NCBI GenBank assembly: GCA_003605115.1 | Contig: QZKY01000012.1 | Location: 35,567-99,566, forward strand | Length of the DNA stretch: 64,000 nucleotides | Source: Oxalobacter sp. | GTDB taxonomy: Bacteria; Pseudomonadota; Gammaproteobacteria; Burkholderiales; Burkholderiaceae_D | Direction of reading: 5' to 3' | Part shown: one piece after another, positions 1 through 9,927 of the stretch | Layout: the number at the start of each line of letters is the position of its first letter | Position numbering within the stretch: the first letter of the stretch is position 1 | Notes under the pieces: model-generated | Database searches by the model: none | What the model saw: only the letters and a program-made list of their open reading frames with translations | What the model was told of the DNA's origin: nothing | Translations under genes and position numbers: made by a program

Positions 1-326
1 ATCCGCAAAACCCGCCACAAACTGCGCGCGCTGATCAAGCAATACTCAAAGAGGACAATACCAAAGTGCACATGCATGGTAATGTCGTGGGGAATCGGAA
101 AGCCACCAAAACGACCGACTCCTTATCGCTTAAAACAGAATACTTGCTGGTCTATCCGGATGAAGACACCATGGAAACAGATAAACCTGTAACCATCCTG
201 CGCGGCAACGCCACCATAGAAGGTGTCGGCATGTACGCTAACAATGCAACCGGGGAATTCCGTCTGCACCATCAAGCGACCGTTACCCTTGCCCCTCAGG
301 GTAAAACCATCGCCCCGCTCCCATGA
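1..326 (+). CDS. lptC: LptC, LPS export inner-membrane/periplasmic protein (3' part)
   Basis: The reading frame is open from the left window edge (codons in frame with base 3), so only the C-terminal part is present. LptC is the bitopic inner-membrane protein that passes lipopolysaccharide from the LptB2FG transporter to LptA. The visible part has the beta-jellyroll character of the family, with repeated short strands such as VTILRGNATIEGVGMYANN and a tail typical of LptC. The stop overlaps the lptA start by four bases (ATGA), implying translational coupling. Identity rests on both sequence and the lptC-lptA-lptB-rpoN order. The N-terminal membrane anchor lies outside the window. Confidence 0.9.
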   Translation, partial: PQNPPQTARADQAILKEDNTKVHMHGNVVGNRKATKTTDSLSLKTEYLLVYPDEDTMETDKPVTILRGNATIEGVGMYANNATGEFRLHHQATVTLAPQGKTIAPLP

Positions 327-934
327 ATAAACTGCTTGGCGTGTTCATCGTTGCTTTATGCCTGATTTCTACAGGATCCGCTTGGGGAGAACAGGCTGAC
401 TCCGCACAACCGACAAAGATCACGTCTAACCAGATGAAATATGATGATGTCAATCAGGTCAACACCTTCATCGGTAATGTGCGCTTAACCCGCGGGACAC
501 TGATCATGCGCGGAGAAAAAATGATCATGCGCCAGGATCCCGCTGGCAATCAGCACGGAACGCTGTACGGACGAGGAGAAGAACTTGCCACGTTTCGCCA
601 GAAGCGGGACGGGGGACCTAACCTTTGGGTGGAAGGTTATGCGGAACGCATGGAATATGACAGCAACACTGAAGTGTCCAAACTGTTCTACCGCGCCAAG
701 CTCATACGCCTGGATGGGAAAAAAATTATTGATGAAGTGAATGGCAATTTCATTTCATATGACAGCAAGACAGAAACCTATACTGTTAGCAATGTGGTGG
801 AAGGGGATCCGAAAACCAAGGGAGAACGGATCAAAATCATTTTGCCGCCGCGTGAAGACAAAAAGCATACCAAAGATACCCCCGTCATCTCAGGCGACGC
901 GCCTGTGCGCACCATACCCCTGAAGGAAAAATAG
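323..934 (+). CDS. lptA: LptA, periplasmic LPS bridge protein
   Basis: The 203-residue protein has a cleavable signal peptide (basic MNK, hydrophobic core, cleavage near GSAWG-EQA). An OstA/LptA-like beta-jellyroll domain follows at about residues 30-155. LptA polymerises into the periplasmic bridge that carries lipopolysaccharide from LptC to LptD. Segments such as [10 protein letters not shown] and [10 protein letters not shown] are typical of the fold, where strands in N-x-x-x-Y-D and G-N-V arrangements recur. The C-terminal ~40 residues are basic and Pro-rich and probably disordered. It overlaps lptC by 4 nt and is 2 nt upstream of lptB, so the three genes are one transcriptional unit. 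Confidence 0.95.
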   Translation: MNKLLGVFIVALCLISTGSAWGEQADSAQPTKITSNQMKYDDVNQVNTFIGNVRLTRGTLIMRGEKMIMRQDPAGNQHGTLYGRGEELATFRQKRDGGPNLWVEGYAERMEYDSNTEVSKLFYRAKLIRLDGKKIIDEVNGNFISYDSKTETYTVSNVVEGDPKTKGERIKIILPPREDKKHTKDTPVISGDAPVRTIPLKEK

Positions 935-936
935 TC

Positions 937-1680
937 ATGACACAAAGCACATTGGTCGTTCGAGGTTTGGAGAAATCATACGGCAAACGACGTGTCGTGC
1001 AGGATGTTTCTCTGGACGTAAAAAGCGGCGAAGTGGTGGGTCTGCTCGGCCCAAACGGAGCCGGCAAAACGACGTCGTTCTACATGATCGTGGGACTGGT
1101 TCCCTCCGATGGTGGCACCATTCAGCTGGATGGTACGGACATTTCCCGTTTGCCCATACACCAGCGCGCCAGACTGGGGTTGTCTTATCTTCCCCAAGAA
1201 GCGTCCGTTTTCCGCAAGCTGAATGTTGAAGATAACATTCGAGCCGTGCTGGAGTTGCAGCAACAAGACGACAAACCGCTCTCTGATGAGGAAGTCAACA
1301 ATCGCCTGAATCGTCTCCTGGCTGAATTGCAAATTGAGAAAATTCGCGACAGTCAAGCCATGTCGCTGTCCGGCGGCGAAAGGAGGCGGGTTGAAATCGC
1401 GCGATCATTAGCCACCAATCCCCGCTTCATTTTGCTGGATGAGCCTTTCGCTGGCATCGACCCGATCGCGGTGATTGAAATCCAGCGCATCGTCCGCTTC
1501 TTGAAAGAACGCGGCATCGGCGTCCTCATCACGGATCACAACGTACGTGAAACTTTGGGTATCTGCGACCGCGCCTACATCATCAATCAAGGCGCTGTTT
1601 TGGCAAGCGGCGACCCGGAAGACATCATTACCGACGAGTCGGTGCGTCGTGTCTATTTGGGCGAACACTTCAGAATGTAA
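937..1680 (+). CDS. lptB: LptB, ATPase of the LPS export ABC transporter
   Basis: This 247-residue ABC ATPase has Walker A GPNGAGKT (about residue 39), the Q-loop, the signature LSGGERRR and Walker [13 protein letters not shown] followed by the H-loop [10 protein letters not shown]. The LPS-type signature with ERRR and the FAGIDPIAV segment are diagnostic for LptB rather than branched-chain amino-acid ATPases. It works as a cytoplasmic dimer under LptF/LptG, which are not in this window. A Shine-Dalgarno-like GAAGGAAAA lies at the end of lptA. Length matches the usual ~240 residues. Confidence 0.97.
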   Translation: MTQSTLVVRGLEKSYGKRRVVQDVSLDVKSGEVVGLLGPNGAGKTTSFYMIVGLVPSDGGTIQLDGTDISRLPIHQRARLGLSYLPQEASVFRKLNVEDNIRAVLELQQQDDKPLSDEEVNNRLNRLLAELQIEKIRDSQAMSLSGGERRRVEIARSLATNPRFILLDEPFAGIDPIAVIEIQRIVRFLKERGIGVLITDHNVRETLGICDRAYIINQGAVLASGDPEDIITDESVRRVYLGEHFRM

Positions 1681-1691
1681 TACGGCGAACC

Positions 1692-3182
1692 ATGAAACCT
1701 TCCTTGCAACTCCGAACGTCCCAGCATCTTGCGCTGACGCCGCAGTTGCAACAATCCATTCGTCTGCTTCAACTTTCAACCCTTGAGTTGCAGAACGAAG
1801 TGGATCAAATCATTCAGCAAAATCCGCTACTCGAACGTCTTGATGACCCCCTCGACAATTCCCTGCGCCTGTTGGCTGATGGCGCGCTGAACCCCACCTC
1901 CCCGAACACCGCCTCGCCTGAGCCAACAACAACAGAGCCAGCTTCTATTCCCTCGTCCGATGAATCGGATGGGGCTCCTGAGACAGACCAGTTGCCCCAC
2001 AGCGATGCTGAAACCATCAGCGCGGACTGGAATTATGATGAGTCAAGCAAAACCAACAAGTCTTCAGATGATGAAGATTCCCGACCCCAAATCGAATCGC
2101 CGCCGGAAACGCTTCGCGAGCATTTGATGGAGCAAGTACGCCTCTCCTCATATGATCAACGCAAGCTTGCCTTGCTCACACTTATGGTGGATGCTATCGA
2201 TGAAAATGGCTTTCTCATTGAGTCACTGGATGAAATTCTGAGCTGGCTGCCGTCGGAGCTCAATGTATCGCTTGCTGAATTAACTGAGTCACTCGCCATC
2301 CTGCAGAGTCTGGATCCGCCCGGCATCGGTGCGCGCAGCTTGTCTGAGTGTCTTTCACTCCAGATCAAATTACTGGCGAACGTGCCCTTCGTCACGCGCA
2401 GAACCGCATTGGCGATCGTGGAAAATCACCTTGGCCTCTTCGCGCAACGCGATTTTACAAAACTTAAAAAGGCACTGGACTGCGATGATGAAGATTTGCG
2501 CGAGGCGCAAGTCATCATCAAACGCTGCAACCCGCGTCCAGGTGCTGTTTTTGCAAATGATGCAGCCGATGCCGTCCAGCCAGATGTGATTGTCAAGCGT
2601 GCCGCCAATGGCTGGAGCGTAGAACTCAACCAGGATGTCGTTCCCAGACTCCAGCTGAATGCCATGTACGCTGGCATATTGAAGAACAATAAGGGTGGTG
2701 CCAGGCTGTCTACACAACTCCAGGAAGCCAAATGGCTTATCAAAAACTTACGTCATCGATTCGATACGATTTTGCGTGTGGCACAAGCCATTGTTGAGCG
2801 TCAAAAAAACTTCTTTTCGCATGGTGCAGTTGCCATGCGACCACTTGTGCTCAGAGAAATAGCTGATACACTGAACCTGCACGAGAGTACTATTTCGCGT
2901 GTTACCACTCAGAAATATATGCTGACCCCGCACGGCATGTTCGAATTGAAATATTTCTTTGGTAGCCACATCGGTACAGAAGCGGGAGGAGAGGCTTCCT
3001 CGACAGCCATACGAGAATTGATCAAACAACTAATAGGAGCCGAAGACCAAAAAAGTCCCTTTTCCGATAGCAAAATAGCAGAAATATTGGGGGAACAGGG
3101 AATCGTTATTGCGCGCCGAACAGTCGCCAAATATCGAGAATCCATGAAAATACCACCAGTCAACCTGCGAAAATCCTTGTAG
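1692..3182 (+). CDS. rpoN: RNA polymerase sigma-54 factor RpoN
   Basis: The 496-residue protein has the three-part sigma-54 layout. Region I (about 1-50) is Gln/Leu-rich (ALTPQLQQSIRLLQLSTLEL) and is the activator-interacting domain. Region II is an acidic, Ser/Pro/Asp-rich linker (about 60-140). Region III carries core-binding and DNA-binding parts, ending with the RpoN box ARRTVAKYRE at about residue 474, which recognises the -24 element. It directs transcription from -24/-12 promoters with AAA+ activators. A strong -24/-12 match exists in this same window upstream of amtB. Position downstream of lptB and upstream of hpf is the canonical arrangement. The acidic linker is somewhat longer than in E. 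coli. Confidence 0.97.
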   Translation: MKPSLQLRTSQHLALTPQLQQSIRLLQLSTLELQNEVDQIIQQNPLLERLDDPLDNSLRLLADGALNPTSPNTASPEPTTTEPASIPSSDESDGAPETDQLPHSDAETISADWNYDESSKTNKSSDDEDSRPQIESPPETLREHLMEQVRLSSYDQRKLALLTLMVDAIDENGFLIESLDEILSWLPSELNVSLAELTESLAILQSLDPPGIGARSLSECLSLQIKLLANVPFVTRRTALAIVENHLGLFAQRDFTKLKKALDCDDEDLREAQVIIKRCNPRPGAVFANDAADAVQPDVIVKRAANGWSVELNQDVVPRLQLNAMYAGILKNNKGGARLSTQLQEAKWLIKNLRHRFDTILRVAQAIVERQKNFFSHGAVAMRPLVLREIADTLNLHESTISRVTTQKYMLTPHGMFELKYFFGSHIGTEAGGEASSTAIRELIKQLIGAEDQKSPFSDSKIAEILGEQGIVIARRTVAKYRESMKIPPVNLRKSL

Positions 3183-3263
3183 TCGTTTTATTTATTTGCA
3201 TGCAAATTGTCTTTGTATTCAGGGCATTATGTAAGCAAACAGCATTTCAGACAGGAGAAGCGT

Positions 3264-3620
3264 ATGAATCTCACCATTAGTGGGCATCATCTTGAAGTTA
3301 CTCCCGCTATCAGGGAATATGTCAAAAACAAACTTGAACGAGTGAACCGTCATTTTGACAATGTCATCGATTTAACGGTCACACTGAGTATTGAAACCCT
3401 CCCGGAAAAGGAAAAACGACAAAAAGCAGAAATCAATTTAAATCTGTCTGGCAAAACCATACACGTTGAAAGTGTTTCACAAGACCTGTATGCAGCCATC
3501 GATAGCTTGATTGATAAACTGGACAGACAAGTCCTGAAACATAAAGGCAAGCTCAAAGACTATTCACGCGAATCCATTAAACACTTACCTGATGAACCCA
3601 CCTCTCCAACCAGTGCCTGA
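3264..3620 (+). CDS. hpf: Ribosome hibernation promoting factor (HPF/RaiA family)
   Basis: This 118-residue protein of the sigma-54 modulation / S30AE family binds the 30S subunit and promotes ribosome inactivation in stationary phase. It opens with MNLTISGHHLEVTPAIREYV and contains the family's HVESVSQDLYAAIDSLIDKLDRQV helix near residue 75-95. It is the short form, without the C-terminal dimerisation domain of long HPF. The start at 3264 is chosen over an upstream in-frame ATG at 3207 because it is preceded by ACAGGAGAAG at good spacing and matches the family N-terminus. It is the last gene before a strong terminator. Confidence 0.93.
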   Translation: MNLTISGHHLEVTPAIREYVKNKLERVNRHFDNVIDLTVTLSIETLPEKEKRQKAEINLNLSGKTIHVESVSQDLYAAIDSLIDKLDRQVLKHKGKLKDYSRESIKHLPDEPTSPTSA

Positions 3621-3636
3621 AATGGCGTATGAATAG

Positions 3637-3667
3637 AAAAAAGGCGCGAACTTTCGCGCCTTTTTTG
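3637..3667. terminator. Bidirectional intrinsic terminator between hpf and dgt
   Basis: A GC stem GGCGCGA / TCGCGCC (3643-3649 with 3654-3660) and a 4-nt loop are flanked by A-run and T-run arms (AAAAAA before, TTTTTT after). The element works as a rho-independent terminator on both strands and sits exactly between the convergent hpf and dgt genes. Confidence 0.9.
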
Positions 3668-3682
3668 TTCGGAAGGCATTTT

Positions 3683-4822
3683 TCAATTTTCACTCATGTC
3701 AAAAATCCGCCGGTGCTCACTAATAGCGTAGCGATCTGTCATGCCAGCGATGTAATCAGCAATTCTTCTCGCCTGTTCGTTTTGGTCACCGCCTTTTACC
3801 TGATACTCAGGCGGCAGCAGCCCCGGAGCATGGCTGAATGCCTCGAATAGTTCTGCAATCATCCGCCGCGCTTTGCTGGTCATGCGATTTACACGATAGT
3901 GACGATAGAGATTCTCGAATAAAAAATCTTTCAGCTCAATCGTTTGCGCGCGCATGCTTTCCGAAAAACTGATCAATGGCAGCGCGCGTCGAACATCATC
4001 CACACTATTAGGCTTGGCATCATCAATCTGCGTCATCGAGGTGCGAATGGCATCTTCGATTTGTGCATTGATCATTCGCCGAACGGTTTCGTGTATCGCA
4101 CGTCTTGCACCAATACCCGGCATTAGCGCTTCCACCTCTCGCCTGTGTCGCGCATACAAACCGACTTGCTCCAACTGCGCTGTATTCAGTAAGCCGGAAC
4201 GAAGGCCATCATCAATATCATGATTACTGTAAGCAATCTCATCTGCCAAATTGGTCAGCTGCGCTTCCAGCGACGCTTGCTGGTTTTTCAGAAATCGTTC
4301 CCCCAGCGCCCCCAACCTCTCAGCCGCTTCGCGTTTGCATCGCTTTAAAATGCCTTCGCGGGTCTCAAACATCAAGTTCAATCCATCAAATGCACCATAG
4401 CGTTCCTCGAGCAGGTCAACCACCCGCAAACTTTGCAAATTGTGCTCAAATCCGCCGAAATCCTGCATGCGCTCATCCAAGGCATCCTGTCCCGCGTGCC
4501 CGAATGGCGTATGACCAAGGTCGTGCGCCAAAGCAATGGCTTCAACAAGATCCTCGTTGAGACGCAAACTGCGCGCCATCGAACGTGCTATTTGCGACAC
4601 TTCCAAGCTGTGCGTCAATCGCGTGCGAAACAAATCGCCTTCGTGATTCAAGAATACCTGGGTCTTGTATTCAAGCCGCCGAAAAGCGGCGCTGTGTATG
4701 ATGCGGTCGCGATCCCGCTGGAATTCGGTACGCGCAACGGGTGGCGCTTCAGGATGAACCCGCCCATTCGAATATGCTGCGCGAACGGCATAGGGCGCGA
4801 GATGCGTCTCTTTATCCATCAC
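3683..4822 (-). CDS. dgt: Deoxyguanosinetriphosphate triphosphohydrolase-like protein (HD domain)
   Basis: This 379-residue HD-superfamily dNTP triphosphohydrolase removes tripolyphosphate from dGTP or other dNTPs. The HD metal site is visible: H in [15 protein letters not shown] (about residue 69) and the [13 protein letters not shown] motif (about residue 99). The N-terminal [24 protein letters not shown] segment and the [15 protein letters not shown] motif are typical of the short Dgt-like (type 2) family, shorter than E. coli Dgt (~505). It overlaps the 3' end of aroB by 11 nt and is the last gene of the pil-aro operon. Two Met codons in tandem leave the exact start ambiguous by one residue. 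Confidence 0.93.
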   Translation of the reverse strand: MMDKETHLAPYAVRAAYSNGRVHPEAPPVARTEFQRDRDRIIHSAAFRRLEYKTQVFLNHEGDLFRTRLTHSLEVSQIARSMARSLRLNEDLVEAIALAHDLGHTPFGHAGQDALDERMQDFGGFEHNLQSLRVVDLLEERYGAFDGLNLMFETREGILKRCKREAAERLGALGERFLKNQQASLEAQLTNLADEIAYSNHDIDDGLRSGLLNTAQLEQVGLYARHRREVEALMPGIGARRAIHETVRRMINAQIEDAIRTSMTQIDDAKPNSVDDVRRALPLISFSESMRAQTIELKDFLFENLYRHYRVNRMTSKARRMIAELFEAFSHAPGLLPPEYQVKGGDQNEQARRIADYIAGMTDRYAISEHRRIFDMSEN

Positions 4823-5918
4823 GCTTCACGCATGCCGCCAGAGTGGCCTCCAGCATAACCTGAGGAACCGTCGTGATAACGGGAAATCCTAAGGGTTTCA
4901 ATAAAATGAATTGGATTTCCCCATCGGTGGCTTTTTTGTCGACCTGCATCAACTCAATCCAGCGTTGCACACCCAAATCCGGGGCAACGACAGGCAAGCC
5001 TGCCGCTTTCACCAGTTTTCTTATCCGATCACTGCTCGCTTCATCCATGAATCCCATTCTGCATGACAAATCGGCTGCCATGACCATGCCGCACCCAACC
5101 GCCTCACCATGCAGCCATTCGCCGTATCCCAGACCTGCCTCAATCGCATGGCCGAACGTGTGGCCGAAATTAAGAATGGCGCGCAAACCGCCTTCGCGCT
5201 CATCCTGCCGCACAACTTCTGCCTTGATTTCACACGAGCGCTGAATGGCGTAAGCCAATGCGGCCGGATCTTTGGCGACAAGCTTTTCCATGTTGGTTTC
5301 AATCCATGTAAAAAAATCGCCGCTGGTGATCGCCCCATGCTTGATCACTTCCGCCAGACCCGCAGCCAACTCTTGCTGCGGCAGCGTGTTGAGTGCTGCG
5401 GTGTCCGCTATGACGCACTGCGGCTGATAAAACGCGCCGATCATGTTTTTGCCCAACGGATGATTGATGCCCGTCTTGCCACCAACAGATGAATCAACTT
5501 GCGCCAACAAGGTTGTGGGCACCTGGATGAAGGGAACCCCACGCATGTAGCTGGCGGCGGCGTAACCTGTCAAATCGCCGATGACCCCACCACCCAGTGC
5601 CACCAAGGTTGTTTGCCGATCGCATTTTTCAGCAAGCAATACGTCAAAGACTTTCATCAGGCTTTCCCAGTTTTTTTCCTGCTCGCCATCAGGAAGAATG
5701 ATCGGTATCACCTGCTTGCCGGCGGCCTCCAATGATGTTTTCAATGCTTCCAGATACAAGGGCGCAACGACCGTATTGGTAATGATTGCTACCCGCTTCC
5801 CCGCGACATGACGCGCCAGCAGATTGCTGTCCCCCAAAATATTTTGCCCGATTTCGATTGGATAACTACGCTCTCCAAGCTCCACCTGCAAGTGCGTAAT
5901 CTGCGCCTTATGGTTCAT
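4812..5918 (-). CDS. aroB: 3-dehydroquinate synthase
   Basis: This 368-residue NAD- and metal-dependent cyclase converts DAHP to 3-dehydroquinate, the second step of the shikimate pathway. The nucleotide-binding [19 protein letters not shown] (about residue 107), the [19 protein letters not shown] active-site loop (about 133), the metal ligands in [10 protein letters not shown] (E) and the two His of [10 protein letters not shown] and EWLHGEAV are all present. Length is normal. Its ATG overlaps the end of aroK by 4 nt, so aroK and aroB are translationally coupled. Confidence 0.97.
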   Translation of the reverse strand: MNHKAQITHLQVELGERSYPIEIGQNILGDSNLLARHVAGKRVAIITNTVVAPLYLEALKTSLEAAGKQVIPIILPDGEQEKNWESLMKVFDVLLAEKCDRQTTLVALGGGVIGDLTGYAAASYMRGVPFIQVPTTLLAQVDSSVGGKTGINHPLGKNMIGAFYQPQCVIADTAALNTLPQQELAAGLAEVIKHGAITSGDFFTWIETNMEKLVAKDPAALAYAIQRSCEIKAEVVRQDEREGGLRAILNFGHTFGHAIEAGLGYGEWLHGEAVGCGMVMAADLSCRMGFMDEASSDRIRKLVKAAGLPVVAPDLGVQRWIELMQVDKKATDGEIQFILLKPLGFPVITTVPQVMLEATLAACVKRDG

Positions 5919-6502
5919 TGCTGTGTCTTCCCAGAATTTTCGGTTTGAGACGAATCGACGTTGGTCTGCCTGTCGGCTCTCTTCTCCAGCGCCCTCAGTT
6001 TATCAATAATATTTTGCATCATGGAATGCACATTCGGGCGTCCCGTGTCGATTGTAATATGAGCGACCTCCCGGTACAGCGGTTCACGCTGTTTGGCCAA
6101 CTCTTCAATTGTTTTGCGCGGGTCGGCTGTCTGCAACAAAGGGCGGCTTTTATCCATGCTGGTGCGGTGCAAGATACTGTTCACTGAGGCACGCAGATAA
6201 ACCACCGTGCCGCGCGTCTTTAAGTATTCTCGATTTTGCGGATCCAGGATCGCACCACCGCCTGTTGCCAGCACAACCCCTTGACGTGCCGTGAGATCCC
6301 GAATGACTTCGGCTTCGCGACGCCGAAAACCCGCCTCTCCTTCTATTTCAAAAATCATGGAAATGGTCGTGCCAGTACGGGATTCAATCTCATGATCCGC
6401 ATCGACAAAAGGCATTCCCATGCGTTTGGCCAAGGCACGTCCCACCGTGGTTTTGCCGGAACCCATCAAGCCCACAAGAAAAATATTTTTATGTTTCATC
6501 AC
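5915..6502 (-). CDS. aroK: Shikimate kinase
   Basis: This 195-residue kinase phosphorylates shikimate at O3. The P-loop [12 protein letters not shown] begins near residue 11. The shikimate-binding D of FVDADHEIE, the RRREAEVI arginine and the GGGAI motif (about residue 81) are present, and the lid arginine lies in MDKSRPLLQ. The C-terminal ~20 residues are a polar extension beyond E. coli AroK (173 residues). The start codon is either of two tandem Met codons (MMKHKNIFL). It follows pilQ after a stem-loop. Confidence 0.96.
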   Translation of the reverse strand: MMKHKNIFLVGLMGSGKTTVGRALAKRMGMPFVDADHEIESRTGTTISMIFEIEGEAGFRRREAEVIRDLTARQGVVLATGGGAILDPQNREYLKTRGTVVYLRASVNSILHRTSMDKSRPLLQTADPRKTIEELAKQREPLYREVAHITIDTGRPNVHSMMQNIIDKLRALEKRADRQTNVDSSQTENSGKTQQ

Positions 6503-6508
6503 CTGAAA

Positions 6509-6538
6509 TTATAAAGCCGGGAAACCCCGGCTTTATAA
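6509..6538. terminator. Perfect stem-loop between pilQ and aroK
   Basis: A 13-bp perfect stem TTATAAAGCCGGG / CCCGGCTTTATAA with a 4-nt loop (AAAC). It lacks a clean T-run, but the AT-rich outer arm supplies TTTATAA on both strands. It is probably an attenuating or partial terminator, or an mRNA-stabilising hairpin, separating the pil genes from aroK on the minus strand. Confidence 0.6.
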
Positions 6539-6559
6539 CTTTCTACTGGCAGTATGCTT

Positions 6560-8713
6560 TTATTTTGCCTGTACGCCTGACATGATCTTGGGCGTCAGGA
6601 AAACGAGAAGCTCCGTTTTGTTGTCGGTTATCTCTTTGGACTTGAAGAGCCATCCAAGGAATGGAATGTCCCCCAATAACGGAACTTGAGCCTTTGTCTC
6701 CAACTTCGTTAGCTCAAATATCCCCCCAATCACCACAGTTCCGCCATTCTCCACCAGCACTTCTGTCTGCACCTTTTTGGTGTCAATGGCGACAATCTCT
6801 GTGCTGCCTTCAAATACCGACTTATCAGGTTTATCTTTATGCACGAGAACGGTGAGTATGACTTTCCCATCCGGCGTAATCTGAGGGGTTACCTCCAGCT
6901 TTAACACCGCTTTCTTGAACGAAATTGTCACCGCACCACTTGATGAGGCTTCTTTGTAGGGTATTTCTGTTCCCTGTTCGATCAAGGCCTTGACGTTGTC
7001 CGCCGTTACGACCCGCGGGCTTGAAATAACCTTACCCCTGTTTTCGGCTTCCAGCGCCGACAATTCCAGGTTCAGATAACGTGTGGCTGAAGAATTAAAC
7101 AGACTGAGTCCTAGGCTGGCTGCCGAAAAACCACTCACTGTACCGGCGGGCAAGTTCAACCCAGTCCCGCTGACAGTGCTAGTATCACCCGTTGTCGACG
7201 GCAAGGAACTATACCCGGAACCCACAGCAAGGTTACGACTTACACGATTGCCAAACATTCCCAGTCGAACGCCGAGATTCCGCCCAAACGAATCTTCAGC
7301 TTCGACAATGCGCGCCTCTATCATTACCTGCCTTTGGGGGATATCCGTTTTTTCGATCATAACGCGCAGCTCTTCCAGTTTGCTCGGGATATCCGTGACA
7401 AAAATCTGGTTTGTTCTCGGATCAATAACGACACTGCCACGCTTAGAAAGAATGCGGTTCTTATTGGCCGGATCCGACGTACCGTCTTCTTTGATGCCAA
7501 AAATCTTGGACATCGCCATAGCCTTGAAATAATTCAGCTGAAAAATTTCCAGCCGGAGCGGCTCCAACTCTGCGATTTGTGCCTTTTGCTCCAATTCCAA
7601 TTTTTCCTTTGTCAGCAATTCATCCCTCGGCGCAATCCACACCACATTGCCATTCCTGCGCATATCCAACCCTTTGGCGCGCATCACGATATCGAGCGCC
7701 TGATCCCACGGCACATCTTTTAAACGCAAGGTAAGATTGCCGCCCACCGTATCGCTTGTAATGATATTGAAACCGGTAAAATCCGCTATAACCTGCAGCA
7801 CCGCGCGCACTTCAATATTCTGGAAATTCAGCGACAACTTCTCGCCTTTGTATCCCTGGTTGCCTTGCGCCAGCTTGTTGGGGTCTTCCTTGATAGGCTT
7901 GACTTCAATCACTAACTGAGCATCGCTTTGGTAAGCGCTGTACTCCCACACGCCTGCGGCCTCAATCAGCATCTTGATATTCTTCCCTTGCTGCTTCGTC
8001 GTAATTTTCGTAACAGGCGTTCCAAAGTCCGTCACATCCATGATGCGCCTTAACGCTTCAGGCAAATTCGCCTTCATGAAATCCACTTCAATCGATCGAC
8101 CTTTGTGTTTCACATCCACAGCGACATCACTATGCGGCAGGTCAATAACGACACGACCTTCGCCAATGGTGCCGCGACGGAAATCAATGTTTCTCAAGGC
8201 ATTGTCCCCATTAACCTGTTGAGGGAGCTTGTCGCCTGCCGAAGTCGATACTTTTGCTGCTGCGGGCAATCCAGGAGAGCGATCAATCGTGACCGTGACC
8301 ACATTTCCGCTCACCTCCGTCGCAAAGTTCATCGTCTTTTTCAGGTTGAACACCAGTCGAGAACGCTCTCCGGTATCGACAATATTCACGGTGCGCACGT
8401 CGCCGAGATTGATATCCTGAAGGCTTTTGCCGGTCGCATTAGCTGTCTTGTTGAAATCGATTGCCACCCGCGCCGGATTGGTAATGGCAAAACCGATCGG
8501 TTGCGTCGCCGGCGGTGCCTTGAGCGTTACCTTGACGACCACGCCTGCGCCTTTTTGGGTTGCCTCAATGGATTGGATAGCGTTCTCTTGTGCACGTGAG
8601 ACGCCGCACAACACCGAAAGACACAGTGCCATGCAAGTCCATTTGCTCAGCCGCGACAGAAGCATTGCGCTCATCCCAAATCCTTTGCTTTGCGTATTGT
8701 TTGATGATGTCAT
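6560..8713 (-). CDS. pilQ: Type IV pilus secretin PilQ
   Basis: This 717-residue outer-membrane secretin forms the pore through which the type IV pilus leaves the cell. An N-terminal membrane-like segment is followed by two AMIN-type beta domains (about 45-260), an STN/N0 domain with VPWDQALDIVMRAKGL (about 335), an N1 domain, and the C-terminal secretin barrel with the hallmark VPLLGDIPFLGWLFKSK near residue 685. The start has AGGAG 7 nt upstream and overlaps the pilP stop as ATGA. Signal peptide cleavage is probably after the Ala-rich MALCLSVLCGVSRA. It is the last gene of the pilMNOPQ unit. Confidence 0.97.
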   Translation of the reverse strand: MTSSNNTQSKGFGMSAMLLSRLSKWTCMALCLSVLCGVSRAQENAIQSIEATQKGAGVVVKVTLKAPPATQPIGFAITNPARVAIDFNKTANATGKSLQDINLGDVRTVNIVDTGERSRLVFNLKKTMNFATEVSGNVVTVTIDRSPGLPAAAKVSTSAGDKLPQQVNGDNALRNIDFRRGTIGEGRVVIDLPHSDVAVDVKHKGRSIEVDFMKANLPEALRRIMDVTDFGTPVTKITTKQQGKNIKMLIEAAGVWEYSAYQSDAQLVIEVKPIKEDPNKLAQGNQGYKGEKLSLNFQNIEVRAVLQVIADFTGFNIITSDTVGGNLTLRLKDVPWDQALDIVMRAKGLDMRRNGNVVWIAPRDELLTKEKLELEQKAQIAELEPLRLEIFQLNYFKAMAMSKIFGIKEDGTSDPANKNRILSKRGSVVIDPRTNQIFVTDIPSKLEELRVMIEKTDIPQRQVMIEARIVEAEDSFGRNLGVRLGMFGNRVSRNLAVGSGYSSLPSTTGDTSTVSGTGLNLPAGTVSGFSAASLGLSLFNSSATRYLNLELSALEAENRGKVISSPRVVTADNVKALIEQGTEIPYKEASSSGAVTISFKKAVLKLEVTPQITPDGKVILTVLVHKDKPDKSVFEGSTEIVAIDTKKVQTEVLVENGGTVVIGGIFELTKLETKAQVPLLGDIPFLGWLFKSKEITDNKTELLVFLTPKIMSGVQAK

Positions 8714-9246
8714 TTTTTGCTCTCCTGCAGTTCCAGTCTGGCCTTGCGCTCAACCCACTCACCGGAAGCGTCCTGAACAATTTCCTTCAGTTCCACCGCA
8801 TCCTCTGTAATCCCCGTTACCATGCCGAAATTCTGTCCCACGTAGTTGCCAACCTTTACCTGAAATATTGCCTTGTCAACCTGCAAGATTGCATATGCCA
8901 GTCCTGGCCTTTCCAGCGTTCCCACCATTCTGACGGTGTCGAGGGGGAATTGCTCCAAAGGCTCACGGCGCCGTTCCATATCCGGCCTTAAACCCTTTCC
9001 AGATTGCGCCCTCAGCTTCGCCAACGCCATCGACAGTTTGACTGAATTAAATGGATCGATCGCATCCTTGCGGGTATAGGTGAAAGGAGCATACGTCTTC
9101 GGCTCGGGGATTTTAGGAACCGACACAGGGGTTTGCCGCTTGGTCTGTTCCATCCAGTCCCGAATCTGAGCCTCCTGACTACACCCCATCAAGGCAAACG
9201 TCACAATCACTATCAAGCCCAAACCAACTTTTCGAGAGCATTTCAT
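8710..9246 (-). CDS. pilP: Type IV pilus inner-membrane lipoprotein PilP
   Basis: This 178-residue lipoprotein has a lipobox ALMGC with Cys at residue 22. PilP links the PilN/PilO inner-membrane platform to the PilQ secretin through a C-terminal beta-sandwich. Here that domain includes TVRMVGTLERPGLAYAILQ and KVGNYVGQNFGMVTGI (about 100-150), both highly typical. The linker between lipobox and domain is Pro/Lys-rich. It overlaps pilO and pilQ by 4 nt each. Confidence 0.95.
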   Translation of the reverse strand: MKCSRKVGLGLIVIVTFALMGCSQEAQIRDWMEQTKRQTPVSVPKIPEPKTYAPFTYTRKDAIDPFNSVKLSMALAKLRAQSGKGLRPDMERRREPLEQFPLDTVRMVGTLERPGLAYAILQVDKAIFQVKVGNYVGQNFGMVTGITEDAVELKEIVQDASGEWVERKARLELQESKK

Positions 9247-9911
9247 TTCTTGCCCCCTTTCTTGGCCGGAACCTTCGATTTCGCTTTGCGTTGCGCCTCA
9301 ATTTCAACTTGATCCAGATAACGGAAAGTCTTGGCAATAGCATCCAGCCCCAACTTGCCATCTTTATTCACAACAATATTGAGGTTGTTTAAAGTAACGA
9401 TACGCGGCAAATTTGCAATGTCACTCATGAACGACGCAATATCGTGGTAGCCCCCAGAGACTTTGATCTGAATAGGAAGCTCTGCGTAGTACTCCTTTAC
9501 CACAACCTGACCTGGCTTAAACAATTCAAATTGCAAACCCCGACCCACACCAGCTTGGTTAATATCTGACAGCAGAGCATCCATTTCCGCTTTGCTGGGC
9601 AATTGTTTTTCCATCGTCAAAACGTACTGATTCACCAGATCTTTTTGCTTACTCAAAGCCTCAAGGTTAACGGCCTGCTGAATCTTGATTTTGTAAGCGT
9701 CTTTTAATTTGCTTTCTTCTTGCACACCCCGATCCAAAGACTCCATTTGGCTACTAACGTAACCAAACCATCCCGCTGCCAACACGAGCGACAGCACCCC
9801 AAATGCACAGAAAAGTTGGGGGATGATCGGCCATTGCTCCGGCGGACGACCCTTCAGCCCAGTGAACTGTGCAGTAAAAGAGTGGGAAATATTCTTTAAC
9901 TTAGTAGCCAT
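9243..9911 (-). CDS. pilO: Type IV pilus alignment protein PilO
   Basis: This 222-residue bitopic inner-membrane protein forms a periplasmic heterodimer with PilN. A short cytoplasmic N-terminus with the GRPPEQWPIIPQ segment precedes one transmembrane helix (about 32-52). A coiled coil (about 55-100) and a ferredoxin-like periplasmic domain follow. The start at 9911 is preferred over an in-frame codon at 9950 because it gives the family N-terminus MATKLKNI, has GGAAG upstream, and avoids overlap with pilN. The C-terminus is very basic (KSKVPAKKGGKK). Confidence 0.93.
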   Translation of the reverse strand: MATKLKNISHSFTAQFTGLKGRPPEQWPIIPQLFCAFGVLSLVLAAGWFGYVSSQMESLDRGVQEESKLKDAYKIKIQQAVNLEALSKQKDLVNQYVLTMEKQLPSKAEMDALLSDINQAGVGRGLQFELFKPGQVVVKEYYAELPIQIKVSGGYHDIASFMSDIANLPRIVTLNNLNIVVNKDGKLGLDAIAKTFRYLDQVEIEAQRKAKSKVPAKKGGKK

Positions 9912-9927
9912 GGCGCATCTTCCAGTC

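Noticed and set aside
2921..2931. CTGACCCC motif inside rpoN
   Set aside because: Coding sequence (Met-Leu-Thr-Pro-His) with no second arm or hairpin; chance match to the REP arm.
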